Shown here: positions 33,720 to 47,500 of the stretch, in pieces
Layout of the letters: each line of letters starts with the position of its first letter
How positions within the stretch are numbered: position 1 is the stretch's first letter
Source: Scolanthus callimorphus
Lineage: Eukaryota; Cnidaria; Anthozoa; Actiniaria; Edwardsiidae
DNA length: 64,000 bases
Direction of reading: 5' to 3'
NCBI GenBank assembly: GCA_033964015.1
Contig: CM066916.1
Span: 13,928,501 to 13,992,500 of the forward strand
The notes under the pieces: generated by a model
What the model saw: the letters and a program-made list of their open reading frames with translations, nothing else
What the model was told of the DNA's origin: nothing
Database searches by the model: none
Position numbers and translations under genes: made by a program

Positions 33720-34607
33720 GCTTTCGAAAAACGCAATTCTAATCTCGGCAAGCCAAGAAGATTTGAGCGATTTTCTTGACACAAGCCCTCGACATCAGAC
33801 CGAGGCCACTAATCAGGTTAGAAACCGGTTTTACAAGATCTTGACGCATTCGAAATTTATCAAGTTCTCAGTCAACTTTGTTTCACAATTGCGACTGGTT
33901 CATCAAACTCTGTTCGCTTAGTAATTCACCGCCACATATCGGCCGCATCGAATGCAAATTCTTTCGCACACCGCCAAGAATAAAATGCCTACAGGTTTAT
34001 TTTATCTGAGGGAAAGAGGCTGATCGTACAAAAAGATAACGGACATTCTAAGTCTTTGCAAGGCGATTCGTCTCTATGCAAACACCAAAGACATGGGCCT
34101 ACGAAAATCGATTCAGCGAACAATTCATCTGGTAAATCCTTTTGCAGGTTTCCTTTCCTACAGTTACAGTTCGCTTCAATTCCAAGTTTTCATCAGAATG
34201 ATTTGCAGAACTTCCGACACCCCTGGATAATTCAGGTCGAAGGCTAGGCTTCTCTAAGAAAATTCTCAAGCGTTCCACGCGGCGTAAGGGAAGACAAGTT
34301 TTCCTTCTCGTGTCTTGTTTGAATGAAATGAGTCTTGTCAAAAATAAGCTCCGTAGCAAGCCTTTCCCGTGTGTTTCAAAGATCAGAGAAACGTACGAGC
34401 GAAGTCAAATGATTTTAGGTCTGGCTTTTGACAAGATTTGCTTTTTGAAAGAATGCAAAGAAACAGAGTTTGATTGACGTCCACTAAAAAACAGTCACGG
34501 CACGTCACGCTCACATCTTGGCATGCAACACAAATAAAAACGGATAAGAAATAACGGAAAAAGTCCTTCTTCGAACGCGTTTATAATCTATGATTACTAC
34601 TAGTTTA

Positions 34608-34773
34608 TTTATTATATAGACAAACCAGAAAAAATATTCCAAATTGATTTCCAAGCACTTTCGTTTTGACCGATATCCTCACTAGTAAATATGTCACTGA
34701 GGACCCGGATGTAGCTTCGTATGAGATCTATGAGTGGCGTATTTCCCAGTAAAACACTCGTGTCTATATAATA
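34608..34773 (-). mobile_element. Single MITE with TTATTATATAGAC ends (inverted)
   Basis: This is the left half of the 9180/31197 composite standing alone and inverted, about 166 bp. It shows that the left half is an independent element whose own ends are TTATTATATAGAC at both sides. Confidence 0.8.
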
Positions 34774-34838
34774 AGAATCACTAAGAGGGGGTCTGAGACT
34801 CTGCTAAAGGTAGAGACAAAAATCGTCAAATACAGTTT

Positions 34839-34872
34839 ATCTATATCTATCTATTTATCTATATCTATCTAG
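34839..34872. repeat. TCTA/TATC microsatellite
   Basis: Short imperfect array of TATCTATC words. Confidence 0.8.
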
Positions 34873-35549
34873 GAAATACTTATGCTGCTACAGTACAAAT
34901 ACCGTTACACATGAATTCAAACCAGTAAAATGGAACTAAAATGGAGCCGAGGTACTCCATAAATCTCTTTCATCACAACTTTCTCCTTTATTTCGGGGGT
35001 CTTTAATTTCGTGATTTAACTAAGACGCGAGCGTTACTGTCACGAAATTTAATTGAGGGTTTATTGGTTCCTGAAATCTCTCAAGGCAGTCATATAACAG
35101 TACTATAGCCCTGTTCACGCTGAAGTCATCCATTGCGTCAACCAGAGATCGATAGGTTCACAGAAAAAAGGATCCTATTTAATCTATGATTGGCACATTA
35201 GCTTTAGAATGGCAATGTGGATAACAGTGAATAGCGCCATGAGGTAGAAGATGACTGGGGAAGACAAGCAAAAGGTTGACTTGCCGACTATAGCATCTGT
35301 ATTGCATATTGTTTCAGTTATTTTGTTGAAATGGTTGATTAGCAGGATTGTTATATACCAATTTCGTGAAATTTCAGGCCCTGCAAACACATTTTTCGGT
35401 CCCATCACGAAATTACAGACTCATGAAAATTTTCACGAAATTAAAGACCCGTGAAAAAAGGAGAATAAGGTTGTTATTTGTATAATATGTCAATCCATTG
35501 AACTACAATAAAAATATAAGTATAGTCCTACATTTGGAAGGGCGTCTTT

Positions 35550-38500
35550 TTACTTGTCTTTTCTTACAAGGCGTAGCGATATGTAAGCGAAGAACAAGAA
35601 GATCAAGGTCATACATCCGAGAGCCAGCTCGTTGTACCAGAGGTCATTGGGGTCCACCCCTTGCTGTCGGAGATAATCATCACCAGAAGGGCTAAAAATA
35701 GAACATACGCGTGTTTATACCATAGTTAAGGTAAGGTAAAATCTTTATTTATGCACGGTTAAAAATTCACTAAGCTGTATATATAATTGACAATATAATT
35801 TACAATGTTAATATAGATATAAATATCACTGAAAATGCAGCCATTCAGAATGCAGGAATGGCATTGGCTATAAAACTACTTACTAACCGAGCGCGAGGGC
35901 AGTACGGAAAAATTCCAGACTGAGGGATGAAATTTCTGCTTTACGGACCGAGCCTCTGGGCGAAGTCTGGAATTGTTCCGTACTGCCCGAGCAAACGAGG
36001 TTAGTAAGTTGTTTATTATATGGCATTTTCAAACAAAGTTAATAAAACAAAAATACAAAGGGAGGAGACGAAGCGAAAGTCAATCTAAACCAGCCGCACG
36101 ACTTTTAATTTTATAACTTAAAATTTGTGAACGACCAACACAAGAACACATAAAAAGCCATTAAATAAAAAGAAAAATGAACAGTATTCTAGCCGGAAAA
36201 CGATACAAGTGAAAAGAAACTGCAGAACAATAGCAAGCAGAATGATTTGATGGCGAAAGGCAGCTTGCAATTTATGGAGCGAATAATCTTACATTACATG
36301 GAGGTTTCTTAGGGAGCGTTCATAATTTATCTAGAGGGGGGGCTATGATGATTTTGAGGGGGGGGCCTCTGTTTTTCCCTAATATGATTTAGGGGGGGGG
36401 GGGGGGGGGGCTATGGAAAATTTCCAACAAAAATAACATTGAGCATAGGGGGGGCCAACAATTTTTTCCCGAAAAAATTATACGAAAATACAGTAAAAAC
36501 CTGCGTATAAGAACCTGGGTTTTAAGAACCTGTTAGGCTAAAATTTTAATTTTAATCCCCCTCGACATAATAACCTTTAAAGGCTAAATTTTAAGTTAGG
36601 TTCTTATCAGTGGAGTTGCTGTAAAAGTGTATAAACTCCTGAATTGGAAGATTATCATCTGGTTATATTTAAAAGTAACTGGACATTTATTTCTTTCATG
36701 CTTAAGTACTGTGTTCTATGTCTTTTGTGGTTAACAATCAAAAAATTCTTTGAGTGTTTATTTGAAACTATATGATAAATAGATAATATTAATAGCAATC
36801 TTCAGGATCAGTAACTATCAGTAATTATCACAAGTTATGGCTAAGGGTGGGTTTGACATGTATATGTCAGTGTTGGGGGGGGGGGGGGGGGGGGGGGGGG
36901 CTATGATATTTTTCTTTGATTAATTTACATCTCTTGAGGGGGGGTCAGGAAAAAAACCCTGAGATCATCAGGGGGGCTTCAAAAAATGAAAAGAAAAAAA
37001 TTAGGAAATCATCATAGGCCCCCTCTAGATAAATTATGAATGCTCCCTTACCGTATTTTTCCATCATTTAGTACAGACGATTGCGTTTGAGCGTTTTATC
37101 CTAAGAGTTCGCACGTTACGTCATAGGCTTCCCAGGATCATTGAGCGAACTTTAGAGTTGATAGTTCGCAGTTTTATAGTGTCGCTGTGTGAAGTTTGAC
37201 TGAGTTCGATGAGCGCTAAAATATGAGTACCTACGAAAAATAAAAAAGTTTGAAAAATACCCTTATCTAGTCCTTTAGTACTTTAATAAATCACTTCTAG
37301 CATTTATTCGGTCAGAAATACACTTTTAAGCGAGTTTTAGCCAATTTTATTGTCACCTCTCACACTACTATATGTTCTGGAAGGCCGCAAACTGCAAAAT
37401 TCAGAACGATCAGCGATCCAAAAATTTCCCTCGATTTTTTCCCAAAAATCATCGTCGCTTGCTCAAACAAACCTCCCGTAATAAAAGTAAAACTATTCAG
37501 CTTTGTTGTTTACCTTTCTCGTGGAAATCAAACCCTCTCTGGCTGATATAAATGGAGAATCTTTTCAGCCTCGTCCATTCGTCCTGAGAGCAATGGCGGC
37601 CCCGGCATTAAATCCCGTTCCAAAACACAAACCGTTGAGACATTTTTTCTCCAGTCGAGGGGTGGGCCAGACATTGTAAAATGTTTTTGCGCGTGATCAT
37701 TGGATTTGAATCAATCAAGTCTATCTCGCCGGTCACGCATTCGCGCGCAACAAAAGTTTTACCGGGTCTAGGACGGGAAGTGACTAGAGCCTGAGACAAT
37801 GTCTGGCCCACCCTCGACTGGAGAAAAAATGTCTCAACGGTTTGTGTTTTGGAACGGGATTTAATGCCGGGCCGCCATTGCTCTCAGGACGAATGGACGA
37901 GGCTGAAAAGATTCTCCATTTATATCAGCCAGAGAGGGTTTGATTTCCACGAGAAAGGTAAACAACAAAGCTGAATAGTTTTACTTTTATTATGCGAGGT
38001 TTGTTTGAGCAAGCGACGATGATTTTTGGGAAAAAATCGAGGGAAATTTTTGGATCGCTGATCGTTCTGAATTTGCAGTTTGCGGCCTTCCAGAACATAT
38101 AGTAGTGTGAGAGGTTACAATAAAATTGGCTAAAACTCGCTTAAAAGTGTATTTCTGACCGAATAAATGCTAGTAGTGATTTATTAAAGTACTAAAGGAC
38201 TAGATAAGGGTATTTTTCAAACTTTTTTATTTTTCGTAGGTACTCATATTTTAGCGCTCATCGAACTCAGTCAAACTTCACACAGCGACACTATAAAACT
38301 GCAAACTATCAACTCTAAAGTTCGCTCAATGATCCTGGGAAGCCTATGGTTACGTTTGGACGTTTGGAAGTTGCGTTGTGAGACAAAAAGTCGAACGTTT
38401 CCAAGGGCAACCGCCATGTGTATTTTTCACTGACCAATCAGAGAGGACAGAACTCTTTGGCGCGCCATAGAAACGTCTCGTTTCATCCTAGAAACGCAAC

Positions 38501-41500
38501 TTTCAAACGTTCAAACATAACGTGCGAACTGTTAGGGTAAAACGCTCAAACGCAATCGGCTGTACTTTCCAACGACGAATAAAGTTTCCAACCAAAGAGT
38601 TTAAAGAATGTTCATCCAGAGAGCCTTTGAGGATTTCAAATGATAATTCACAACTTCTCAATCTGGAAATAACCGACGAGCCAGGCGAAATTATTTTCAC
38701 TGTCGAAGTGGTTGTTGTTAGTTTTGTATCCGTGATTCATGTTCACTCTCGAGAACTATAAAGTTTTCAAAATCTTCGCTTGTATCCGATGTTAGTTGCC
38801 CCTTATATTTCTGTTACATGTGAGTGAGAAGACTGTCTATGTGATGGAATATAGATTTCTTGAAAATCCATGTAAATCTGTTTGTCAAGGGGTGGGCCAG
38901 ACATTGTAAAATGTTTTTGCGCGTGATCATTGGATTTGAATCAATCAAGTCTATCTCGCCGGTCACGCATTCGCGCGCAACAAAAGTTTTACCGGGTCTA
39001 GGACGGGAAGTGACTAGAGCCTGAGACAATGTCTGGCCCACCCCTCGACTGGAGAAAAAATGTCTCAACGGTTTGTGTTTTGGAACGGGATTTAATGCCG
39101 GGGCCGCCATTGCTCTCAGGACGAATGGACGAGGCTGAAAAGATTCTCCATTTATATCAGCCAGAGAGGGTTTGATTTCCACGAGAAAGGTAAACAACAA
39201 AGCTGAATAGTTTTACTTTTATTATGCGAGGTTTGTTTGAGCAAGCGACGATGATTTTTGGAAAAAATCGAGGGAAATTTTTGGATCGCTGATCGTTCTG
39301 AATTTTGCAGTTTGCGGCCTTCCAGAACATATAGTAGTGTGAGAGGTGACAATAAAATTGGCTAAAACTCGCTTAAAAGTGTATTTCTGACCGAATAAAT
39401 GCTAGTAGTGATTTATTAAAGTACTAAAGGACTAGATAAGGGTATTTTTCAAACTTTTTTATTTTTTCGTAGGTACTCATATTTTAGCGCTCATCGAACT
39501 CAGTCAAACTTCACACAGCGACACTATAAAACTGCAAACTATCAACTCTAAAGTTCGCTCAATGATCCTGGGAAGCCTATGGTTACGTTTGGACGTTTGG
39601 AAGTTGCGTTGTGAGACAAAAAGTCGAACGTTTCCAAGGGCAACCGCCATGTGTATTTTTCACTGACCAATCAGAGAGGACAGAACTCTTTGGCGCGCCA
39701 TAGAAACGTCTCGTTTCATCCTAGAAACGCAACTTTCAAACGTTCAAACATAACGTGCGAACTGTTAGGGTAAAACGCTCAAACGCAATCGGCTGTACTT
39801 TCCAACGACGAATAAAGTTTCCAACCAAAGAGTTTAAAGAATGTTCATCCAGAGAGCCTTTGAGGATTTCAAATGATAATTCACAACTTCTCAATCTGGA
39901 AATAACCGACGAGCCAGGCGAAATTATTTTCACTGTCGAAGTGGTTGTTGTTAGTTTTGTATCCGTGATTCATGTTCACTCTCGAGAACTATAAAGTTTT
40001 CAAAATCTTCGCTTGTATCCGATGTTAGTTGCCCCTTATATTTCTGTTACATGTGAGTGAGAAGACTGTCTATGTGATGGAATATAGATTTCTTGAAAAT
40101 CCATGTAAATCTGTTTGTCAATAATAATGAATCAACACGACTAGTCTGCCGAGCGAAGTTCTCTGAAACTTCCCGAATTTTTTCCTTGTATTTACACCCA
40201 TCATTTCAGTTGCCACTCAATCCAAATGGTAGTTAAGTTTATAGAGGTTTTACAGTTCGGAAAGAAGAAAGGTTTAGCTTCCTCAACCACGACGAATGTT
40301 TTCTCTGTTTGAGGTTTGCTTCGGTTGAATGAACTCTGACAGAGCCACGCGCGCCCGTTTTGTAAAATGGCGGGAATGCGTATTGCCCACGGGCAATACG
40401 GTAAAATTCTGCCCACTGATTAGCCAATCAGAGCGCGCGTACTATCGTTGCCATATAATAATCGGCGTTATTATATAGCTCGTGTTTATTCGATCAAAGC
40501 GTGTGCTCTGATTGGTTCTATCATGGTCACGTGGCGGGCTACAAATTCAATGTAGCCCGCGCGGGCTACAATTAAAAAATTGTTGCCCGTGCGGGCGACA
40601 TCGCTAGAGCGAGAAATTTCGGCGGACTATTTATACATGTTTTACACCGAATTTTCTTTTTGCTATATAATAAAACACTTAATGACTGCATCCTCGGGAA
40701 ACAGCGAGTTTTGTTTACTCTCGAATCTCGATGTTTCCCTCGACTTCGTCTTGGGAAACATCGAGATTCTCGGGTAAACAAAACTCGCTGTTTCCCTCGG
40801 AAGCAGTCATTAAGTGTATAGTATTCCACTCAATCATGCAGCGCATTTACGGAAAACGTTGTCTTTAATTTTCTGTAGCATGGTATAAAATCAGAAACAT
40901 ATAACTTAGTTGAAACATGTAACGGCGAACCAAGCTGTGGATTATTGGAGATGAATTTATGACCATATTTGGTCAATAATGAACTCTCGACTGCTAACCC
41001 AAGTAGGTTTTCTCTTCATAATATTTCATTTTTCGCTCATGTAAAGTAGAGCAACAGTGGTAAGTGATAATATACTAACATTTAACACACAAGGAATTCA
41101 AGCCGTACATCTCTTCGCAAACAAATCTTGAGCTGAGCCCTCAGTGAAGCTGCTGACCTGCTGTTATTTCGCATGCGCAGTAAGACAAAATAACCCCCCT
41201 CCCCACAGTCAAACTCTGAAATTGAGATTTTGTTGGAAATGTGCCGAGGCAGACAACGGAGTTTTATAATTATATTTTAGCTGATCGGAGACACGAGGAA
41301 AGCTGAAAACTTCAACTAATCTTGATCAGCAACTGACCTTTGCATCTAGCACAATTATGACGCTTTGTATTCTCCCGGGGTCGCGTTTTAACTCACTGAA
41401 TATTCCTGAGATGTTTTCGTAAGATGACGCCATGGGATTCGAGAGAGGAAATTTTGACGTCTCATTCCTCGAAAACTGAACCTAGTACCACGCTCGAACT

Positions 41501-44500
41501 TTCGTATACCTTCAATTACCCTAAGAGGATTCAAGAAAAAGTGGAAAGTCTTTTGGAATTTGTGTCAAAGTTCTTTAACTTATTTATTTTCTTCGAGCGG
41601 TCGTTTCTGAAGAAATTCCTGTGTGAAATCATTCATTCGGTGTTCTTCGCTGATCGGAGGCCCGTCGAAAGCAGTAGAAAGTCGCATGGAATGCTGCGAG
41701 GTGTGGAAGATAGGAATTAGCCAAGAAAAAGCACCACGGAAGTGTATTCTGCAGAAATTCTTGTTTAGTGCTTGCCATCTTGAAATTGACAATGTTGTAG
41801 CAATAATTATTCAGGTCAAAATTAAATACTTTTTTGTGGAAAAACTGAACCTAGTACCATGACGAGAGTCGGCACAGACATTCTACCATTTACACTCGTT
41901 CGTATTGCCGTGGAGTTGTTCTTGGAATTTGTGTCCAACATACTGAAAATAATTATTTCATTGATACGAGTAGAGATCTTCGCGGATCCGAGCTCGATTG
42001 AAAGCAGTTGGAAGTCACATGGAATGCCTTGGAGCATTGGAGATGTGAAAGATTTGAATTATTCAAGAAAAAGAATATCGAAAAAGAATATCGAATATCG
42101 AGTGTATTCTTCCCTTGCCATCCTGAAATTGACAATGTTGTAGCAATAATTATTCAGGTCAAAATTAAATACTTTTTTGTGGAAAAACTGAACCTAGTAC
42201 CATGACGAGAGTCGGCACATACATTCTACCGTCTACATTCATTCGTATCGACGTGGAGTGGTTCTTGGAATTTGTGTCCAACATAATGAAAAAAATTCAT
42301 TCAAATAAGTATTCTTCCTACTACAGTGCAGCAATGCCATTTGCAATTACACTCCAAAAAAATCATTCAGAGATCTTCGCTGATCCGTGACTCGATTTAA
42401 CAGATTTAAAGCAGTGGAAACTGAAAGTCGTCTTGAATAGAATGCTACGAGGACTTTGACGCATTGGAGATATGAAACATTTGAATTTTTCAAGGAAAAG
42501 CATATCGAGATTTCAAGTATTCTTCGCTTGCCAACTTGAAATTAACAATGCATTGCAAGTAATTATTCAGGTGAAAGTTAAATATTTTGTTGTGGAAAAA
42601 CTGCACGAAGTACCATGACGAGAGTCAGCACAGATATTCTGCTATCCGCATTCGTTCGTATCGTCGTAGAGTTGTTCTTGGAATTTATGTCCAACATACT
42701 GAATATGAACGAGAAACATCAATAGAAGTATATGACCGGAAATGGCTAGAGTCTAATTAGTAGCATTTGCTTTTCGAGTTAGGTTCCTAGTATAGCCAGC
42801 GCCATCGCGAAGCAGATTTAGGGAAGATCATAACATAAAAACATAGCACTATAAAAACATAGCACTGATGTAAACGGATTGATTTGCAATAAAAAAGTTT
42901 CATAGCTGGATGGCTTGCGAAGTTATTGCCACCAGCGGTGATGAAGTCATTGCCTGGAGTGCTGGCACTTGAAAGGTTCAAAGTATTCTCAACTCCCTAT
43001 TTGTGTGTTTCCTGACATTATGTAAGCCGCATTTTCAGTTGATTAGCTTAGAAAAATCCAGAAATCGTCTCTAGTCTTGGCCGCAATAAATTTGTACAAG
43101 CGCAGTTTGCACCAAGCGTAATTATAACCATATTATCCGCTCTATCACAAAAACATTCAGAAACTTCTAGCTATAAAGAGTGCGCACATCAGAAAATCGC
43201 GGACTTTCTGAAAACTGTACAATATTTTCTTTTATATTAATACAAATCAAGAGAAAATAAATCATTTTCTCTTGTTCAAATATGCTATTATCGCTTCGGA
43301 ATCATTCACTCGATGTGTTATCTGAATCGTAAACACTATTCGAATTCTCGCTTCGCATCGAAAAGATCACGCAATTTGGAATTTGACTGCAGCTTTTACA
43401 CAAGTCAGCTGTACATATTGATTTTACAATGTGGGCTCATGAATAAATTCCAGCGCGCGCATATATTTAGGCAGGATACGAGTCCGCACAAGTTTTGCTC
43501 GTTTCGAATTCCCGCTCGAATTCCTTGTTAACATCTTGGAGTCTTGCAACAACATTATTTTCAAAATCTTTTCAATTGTTTATTCTACGAATATTCCGCA
43601 GCTTGGCACTAAAGTAATGTATGCTTGTTACACGTTTCAACTCACTTATATGTTTCTGATAAAATATAATAATAACAATATAACATACATAAATTACTCA
43701 AGCGATTTCGCGCGCTGATTGGTCGAGACGTTCGGCATATTTAGCACTTATTCTATTTCAATTGAGGTGGATAGTGGCAGAATATTTACCGAGAGCCGCA
43801 GGCTCGAGGTAAATATTCCTAAAGCCACTATCCACCGAAATTGAAATAGAATAAGTGTTTTAGTATATACCAGCAAGGCAACCTACCGAATTTTCAGTCG
43901 GAAAACAATAAGAAAAGTTGTGTTAGCGTTTTAAAACTACGTACGTGACAAAACTCACGCAAACTTTATAGATGATTTGCATAAGCACGTTTTTGGTCGA
44001 TTTTGACAGCTCTAGAAAGTTTGCAAGCATTTAACTTACTTACTTCGAAAAGCTGCGGAAAAAAGTGGACAATTCAAGGGATTTTCAACAAACTTGGACA
44101 TGTAGCGAGCAATACATTGCATCATTTCAATTCAAGAAGGAATATAGCTGCAAATAGGAGAGCATTTGTAAGCAATTCGCCAAAAGTTTCCGAGATGAGA
44201 ATTATTTGTCGGCAGCCATCTCGTTGCACAAGTAGTTTGCTGGAAAAATGGAGTGAGCAAACACCGTAAACACTGGATATTTGAGGGAAAAACGATTTAG
44301 CAGGATAAAACAGCTACACGAAACCTTATGAAAAGGCTTTATGGGGTTATCATCAGGCAAGAAGAAGGAAAACTAACTACTAACAGAAGTCTCCTTTGTG
44401 GCGGACAGTTCGCTCGCAAAAATGTACAAGAAAGCTGCCGATCAGTCGTTGCAAGACACAAACCATCCTCAGGTACTTTGAAAATTAGCTATTTCGACTG

Positions 44501-47500
44501 TATTTTCTCGACATATTGTAGATTATAGTTTTGATTTTTGTCAGATTAATAAAATAAAGGGAAAATACATGGCTAAAATAAATTTTCATTTATGTTTTGC
44601 CAGCTAAAGTTTTTCAACTCGGGTTTCAGTGCAAGCGAGTTTTTCACAAACAACGCTCAGACGATTTGTGAGCTCATTAAATCCAGAGAGACCGATTTTG
44701 AGACAAAGAAATCTAATTTGTTACTTCTTTAGTTTTGTTGACTGACTTTTCTTCACCACTACATGAAATTTGCTTGCCAACACAATATCTACTGTTTCGG
44801 AGGTAAATAATGTCTCAGATTCCGAGATTCTAAACCAATCAAATGCTCGTTCTTAGGAGGTTGCCGAGCTGGTATATACTAATTTGCTTTAGTATATACC
44901 AGCTCGGCAACCTCCTAAAAACGACCAATTTGATTGGTTTAGAGTCTCGGAATCTGAGACATTATTTACCTCCGAAACAGTAGATATTGTGATGGCAAGC
45001 AAATTTTATGTAGAGGCGAAGAAATATCAGTCAACAAAACTAAAGAAGCAACAAATTAGATTTCTTTGTCTCAAAATCGGTCTCTCTGGATTTAATATGT
45101 CTCACAAATCGTCTGAGCATTGTTTGTGAAAAACACGCTTGCACTGTGAAACCCGAGTTGAAAAACTTTAGCTGGCAAAGCATGAATGAAAATTCTTTTT
45201 AGGCATGTACTTTCCCTTTATTTTATTTATTTGACAAAAATCAAAATTATAATCTACAATATGTCGAGAAAATACATTCGAAAGAGCTAATTTTCAAAGT
45301 ACCTGAGGATGTTTTGTGTCTTGCAACGACTGATCGGCAGCTTTCTTGTAGTTTTTTGCGAGCGAACTGTCCGCCACAAAGGAGACTTCTGTATAGTATT
45401 TAGTTATCCTTCTTCTTGCCTGATGATAACCCCATAAAGCCTTTTCACAATGTTTTGTGTAGCTGTTTTATCCTGCTAAATCGTTTTTCCCTCAAATATG
45501 CAGTGTTTACGGTGCTTGCTCACTCCATTTTTCCAGCAAACTACTTGTGCAACGAGTGGCTGCCGACAAATAATTTTCATCTCGGAAACTTTTGGCGAAT
45601 TGCTTACAAATGCTCTCCAATTTGCAGCTATATTCCTTCTTGAATTGAAATGATGCAATATATTGCTCGCTACATGTCCAAATTTGTTGAAAATCCCTTG
45701 AATTGTCCACTTTTTTCCGCAGCTTTTCGAAGTAAATGCTTGCAAACTTTCTAGACCTGTCAAAATCGACCAAAAACGTGCTTTTATGCAAATCATCTAT
45801 AAAGTTTGCGTGAGTTTTGTCACGCAAATAGTTTTAAAACGCTAACACAACTTTTCTTATTGTTTTCCGACTGAAAATTCGGCAGGTTGCCTTGCTGGTA
45901 TATACTAAAACACTTATTCTATTTCAATTTCGGTGGATAGTGGCTTTAGGAATATTTACCTCGAGCCTGCGGCTCTCGGTAAATATTCTGCCACTATCCA
46001 CCTCAATTGAAATAGAATAAGTGCTAAATATTCACCTATAGGTGAATATAACGTTGAAAGCATTGGGGATCACGCGCGTACTGTCTCGGTGACCATTCAC
46101 CGATATTTACTAATTGTTAAATAAAACACACATATATAGTATAAAATACATATTATATAATAAAGTGAAATCATTTTTTTGCGTGGAGATGATTTCAGAA
46201 AAACGAGCGCAATCACATGTTTGTTCGACCAGTTGAACTGGGTTTGCCTTTCTAAATAATCTTATGTTCAGGTTAAACCATGGATCAAATCAAAAAGATG
46301 CAAGAATATTTCCACAGATGGCTAAACATGGGCTAGGCAATCCTTCTGAAGCACTTATATCTTGGGAAGTACGTCAGTTATGTCAGATAAATATTTACTT
46401 ACCAAGTTATGTTTGTGCCGCAATTGAATGTCATCCCTGCTAGTTCATTTGCTTCTAGACTCTAAAACAAAATAGGCAACGTTGAGTAAATAATTATTAT
46501 CTCGGCTGGGAGCAGGGATGTCAATGGCAGTTGCGTTAACTCATTTGGGAGGGTATACCGATGGGAGTTTTCCATAGATTTGTCATTTCACCAGACTCGA
46601 ATAAAAGAACGCATGATCTTAACAGTCAGTAACGATTTTTGTCGCATCGCCAAGCGTTTCAAACAATAAAAACTTGTCCGTCACCTCAGAAAATCTTGCC
46701 TTATGTCAAAAGTAAACTGGGTTTGACTTCGATGTTAAAATCTGAATTCTCTCGCTGGACCTAGGAACGTTTCATTTTGACAAACAATCCTTTGCGCACC
46801 GTGAGATGAGATCATCAGCTGGAATACTATCTTCTTTGAATACGTAATTAGCGCGTCGTAAAATATAACAATATAACACCATTCCTTAAATAACTGTCCA
46901 AGGATTCCTAAATTACGTGTGCATGATGTTTTGCGTACTTTAAATTTTTCGCGACAGAGTCCTTCTTGGTCATTTAATTGCCGGCGTGCTGGGTTTTAAA
47001 CGGAGATTTTCGCCCCGCCTACCTCCCCTGGTGGCTTTACAACTTTACGAACTTGACACACACATCCTCCTTGCATACCCAGCGCCGCAGTCGCGGACAC
47101 CTTTCCCATAACTCATTTTCTGCGATGCGATTATGAGTATGGAAGGAAGACATACTACTAGTGTGAGTGGGGAAAAATCGTCTGCTTCTCATTAGCTTGC
47201 GTGTTTAACAGCCAGTCGCGTTGAAGTAATCAGATGCATCGCGTTGGAAGGGTAAGGAGCTACACAAGATAAACCGCTCTGCATTTTAAAGTGCAGATTG
47301 GTTTAGGGAATGGAGTACTGGAATACTGGTGAACTTTTCCTATCGCCAACGGTGTTTACATCTTGATGCCAAACAATTCAGATCATGTAATGATTCCTTT
47401 GGGTGGATACTTTTGTTAGTTCTGCACATACACTTGCGCACTCGGTCAAGTCAGAAAAATTTGACAATTCTAACCACCCAATGGAATCATCCCATGATCT

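Larger units (their letters stand above)
29165..35549. other. 6.4 kb without a gene
   Basis: No exon, RNA gene or conserved open frame was supported. It holds two MITE-family copies, a fragment, two compact hairpins and a TCTA microsatellite, otherwise AT-rich unique DNA. A hydrophobic open frame at 29916-30185 (minus) has no family marks. Confidence 0.5.

Noticed and set aside
38503..39994. Duplicated small frames (79 and 65 aa) on both strands
   Set aside because: They are copies because the DNA is duplicated; no sign of selection can be judged here.
44003..45827. Open frames in the 2.3 kb palindrome, similar on both strands
   Set aside because: The similarity is forced by the palindrome; no known domain or catalytic motif.
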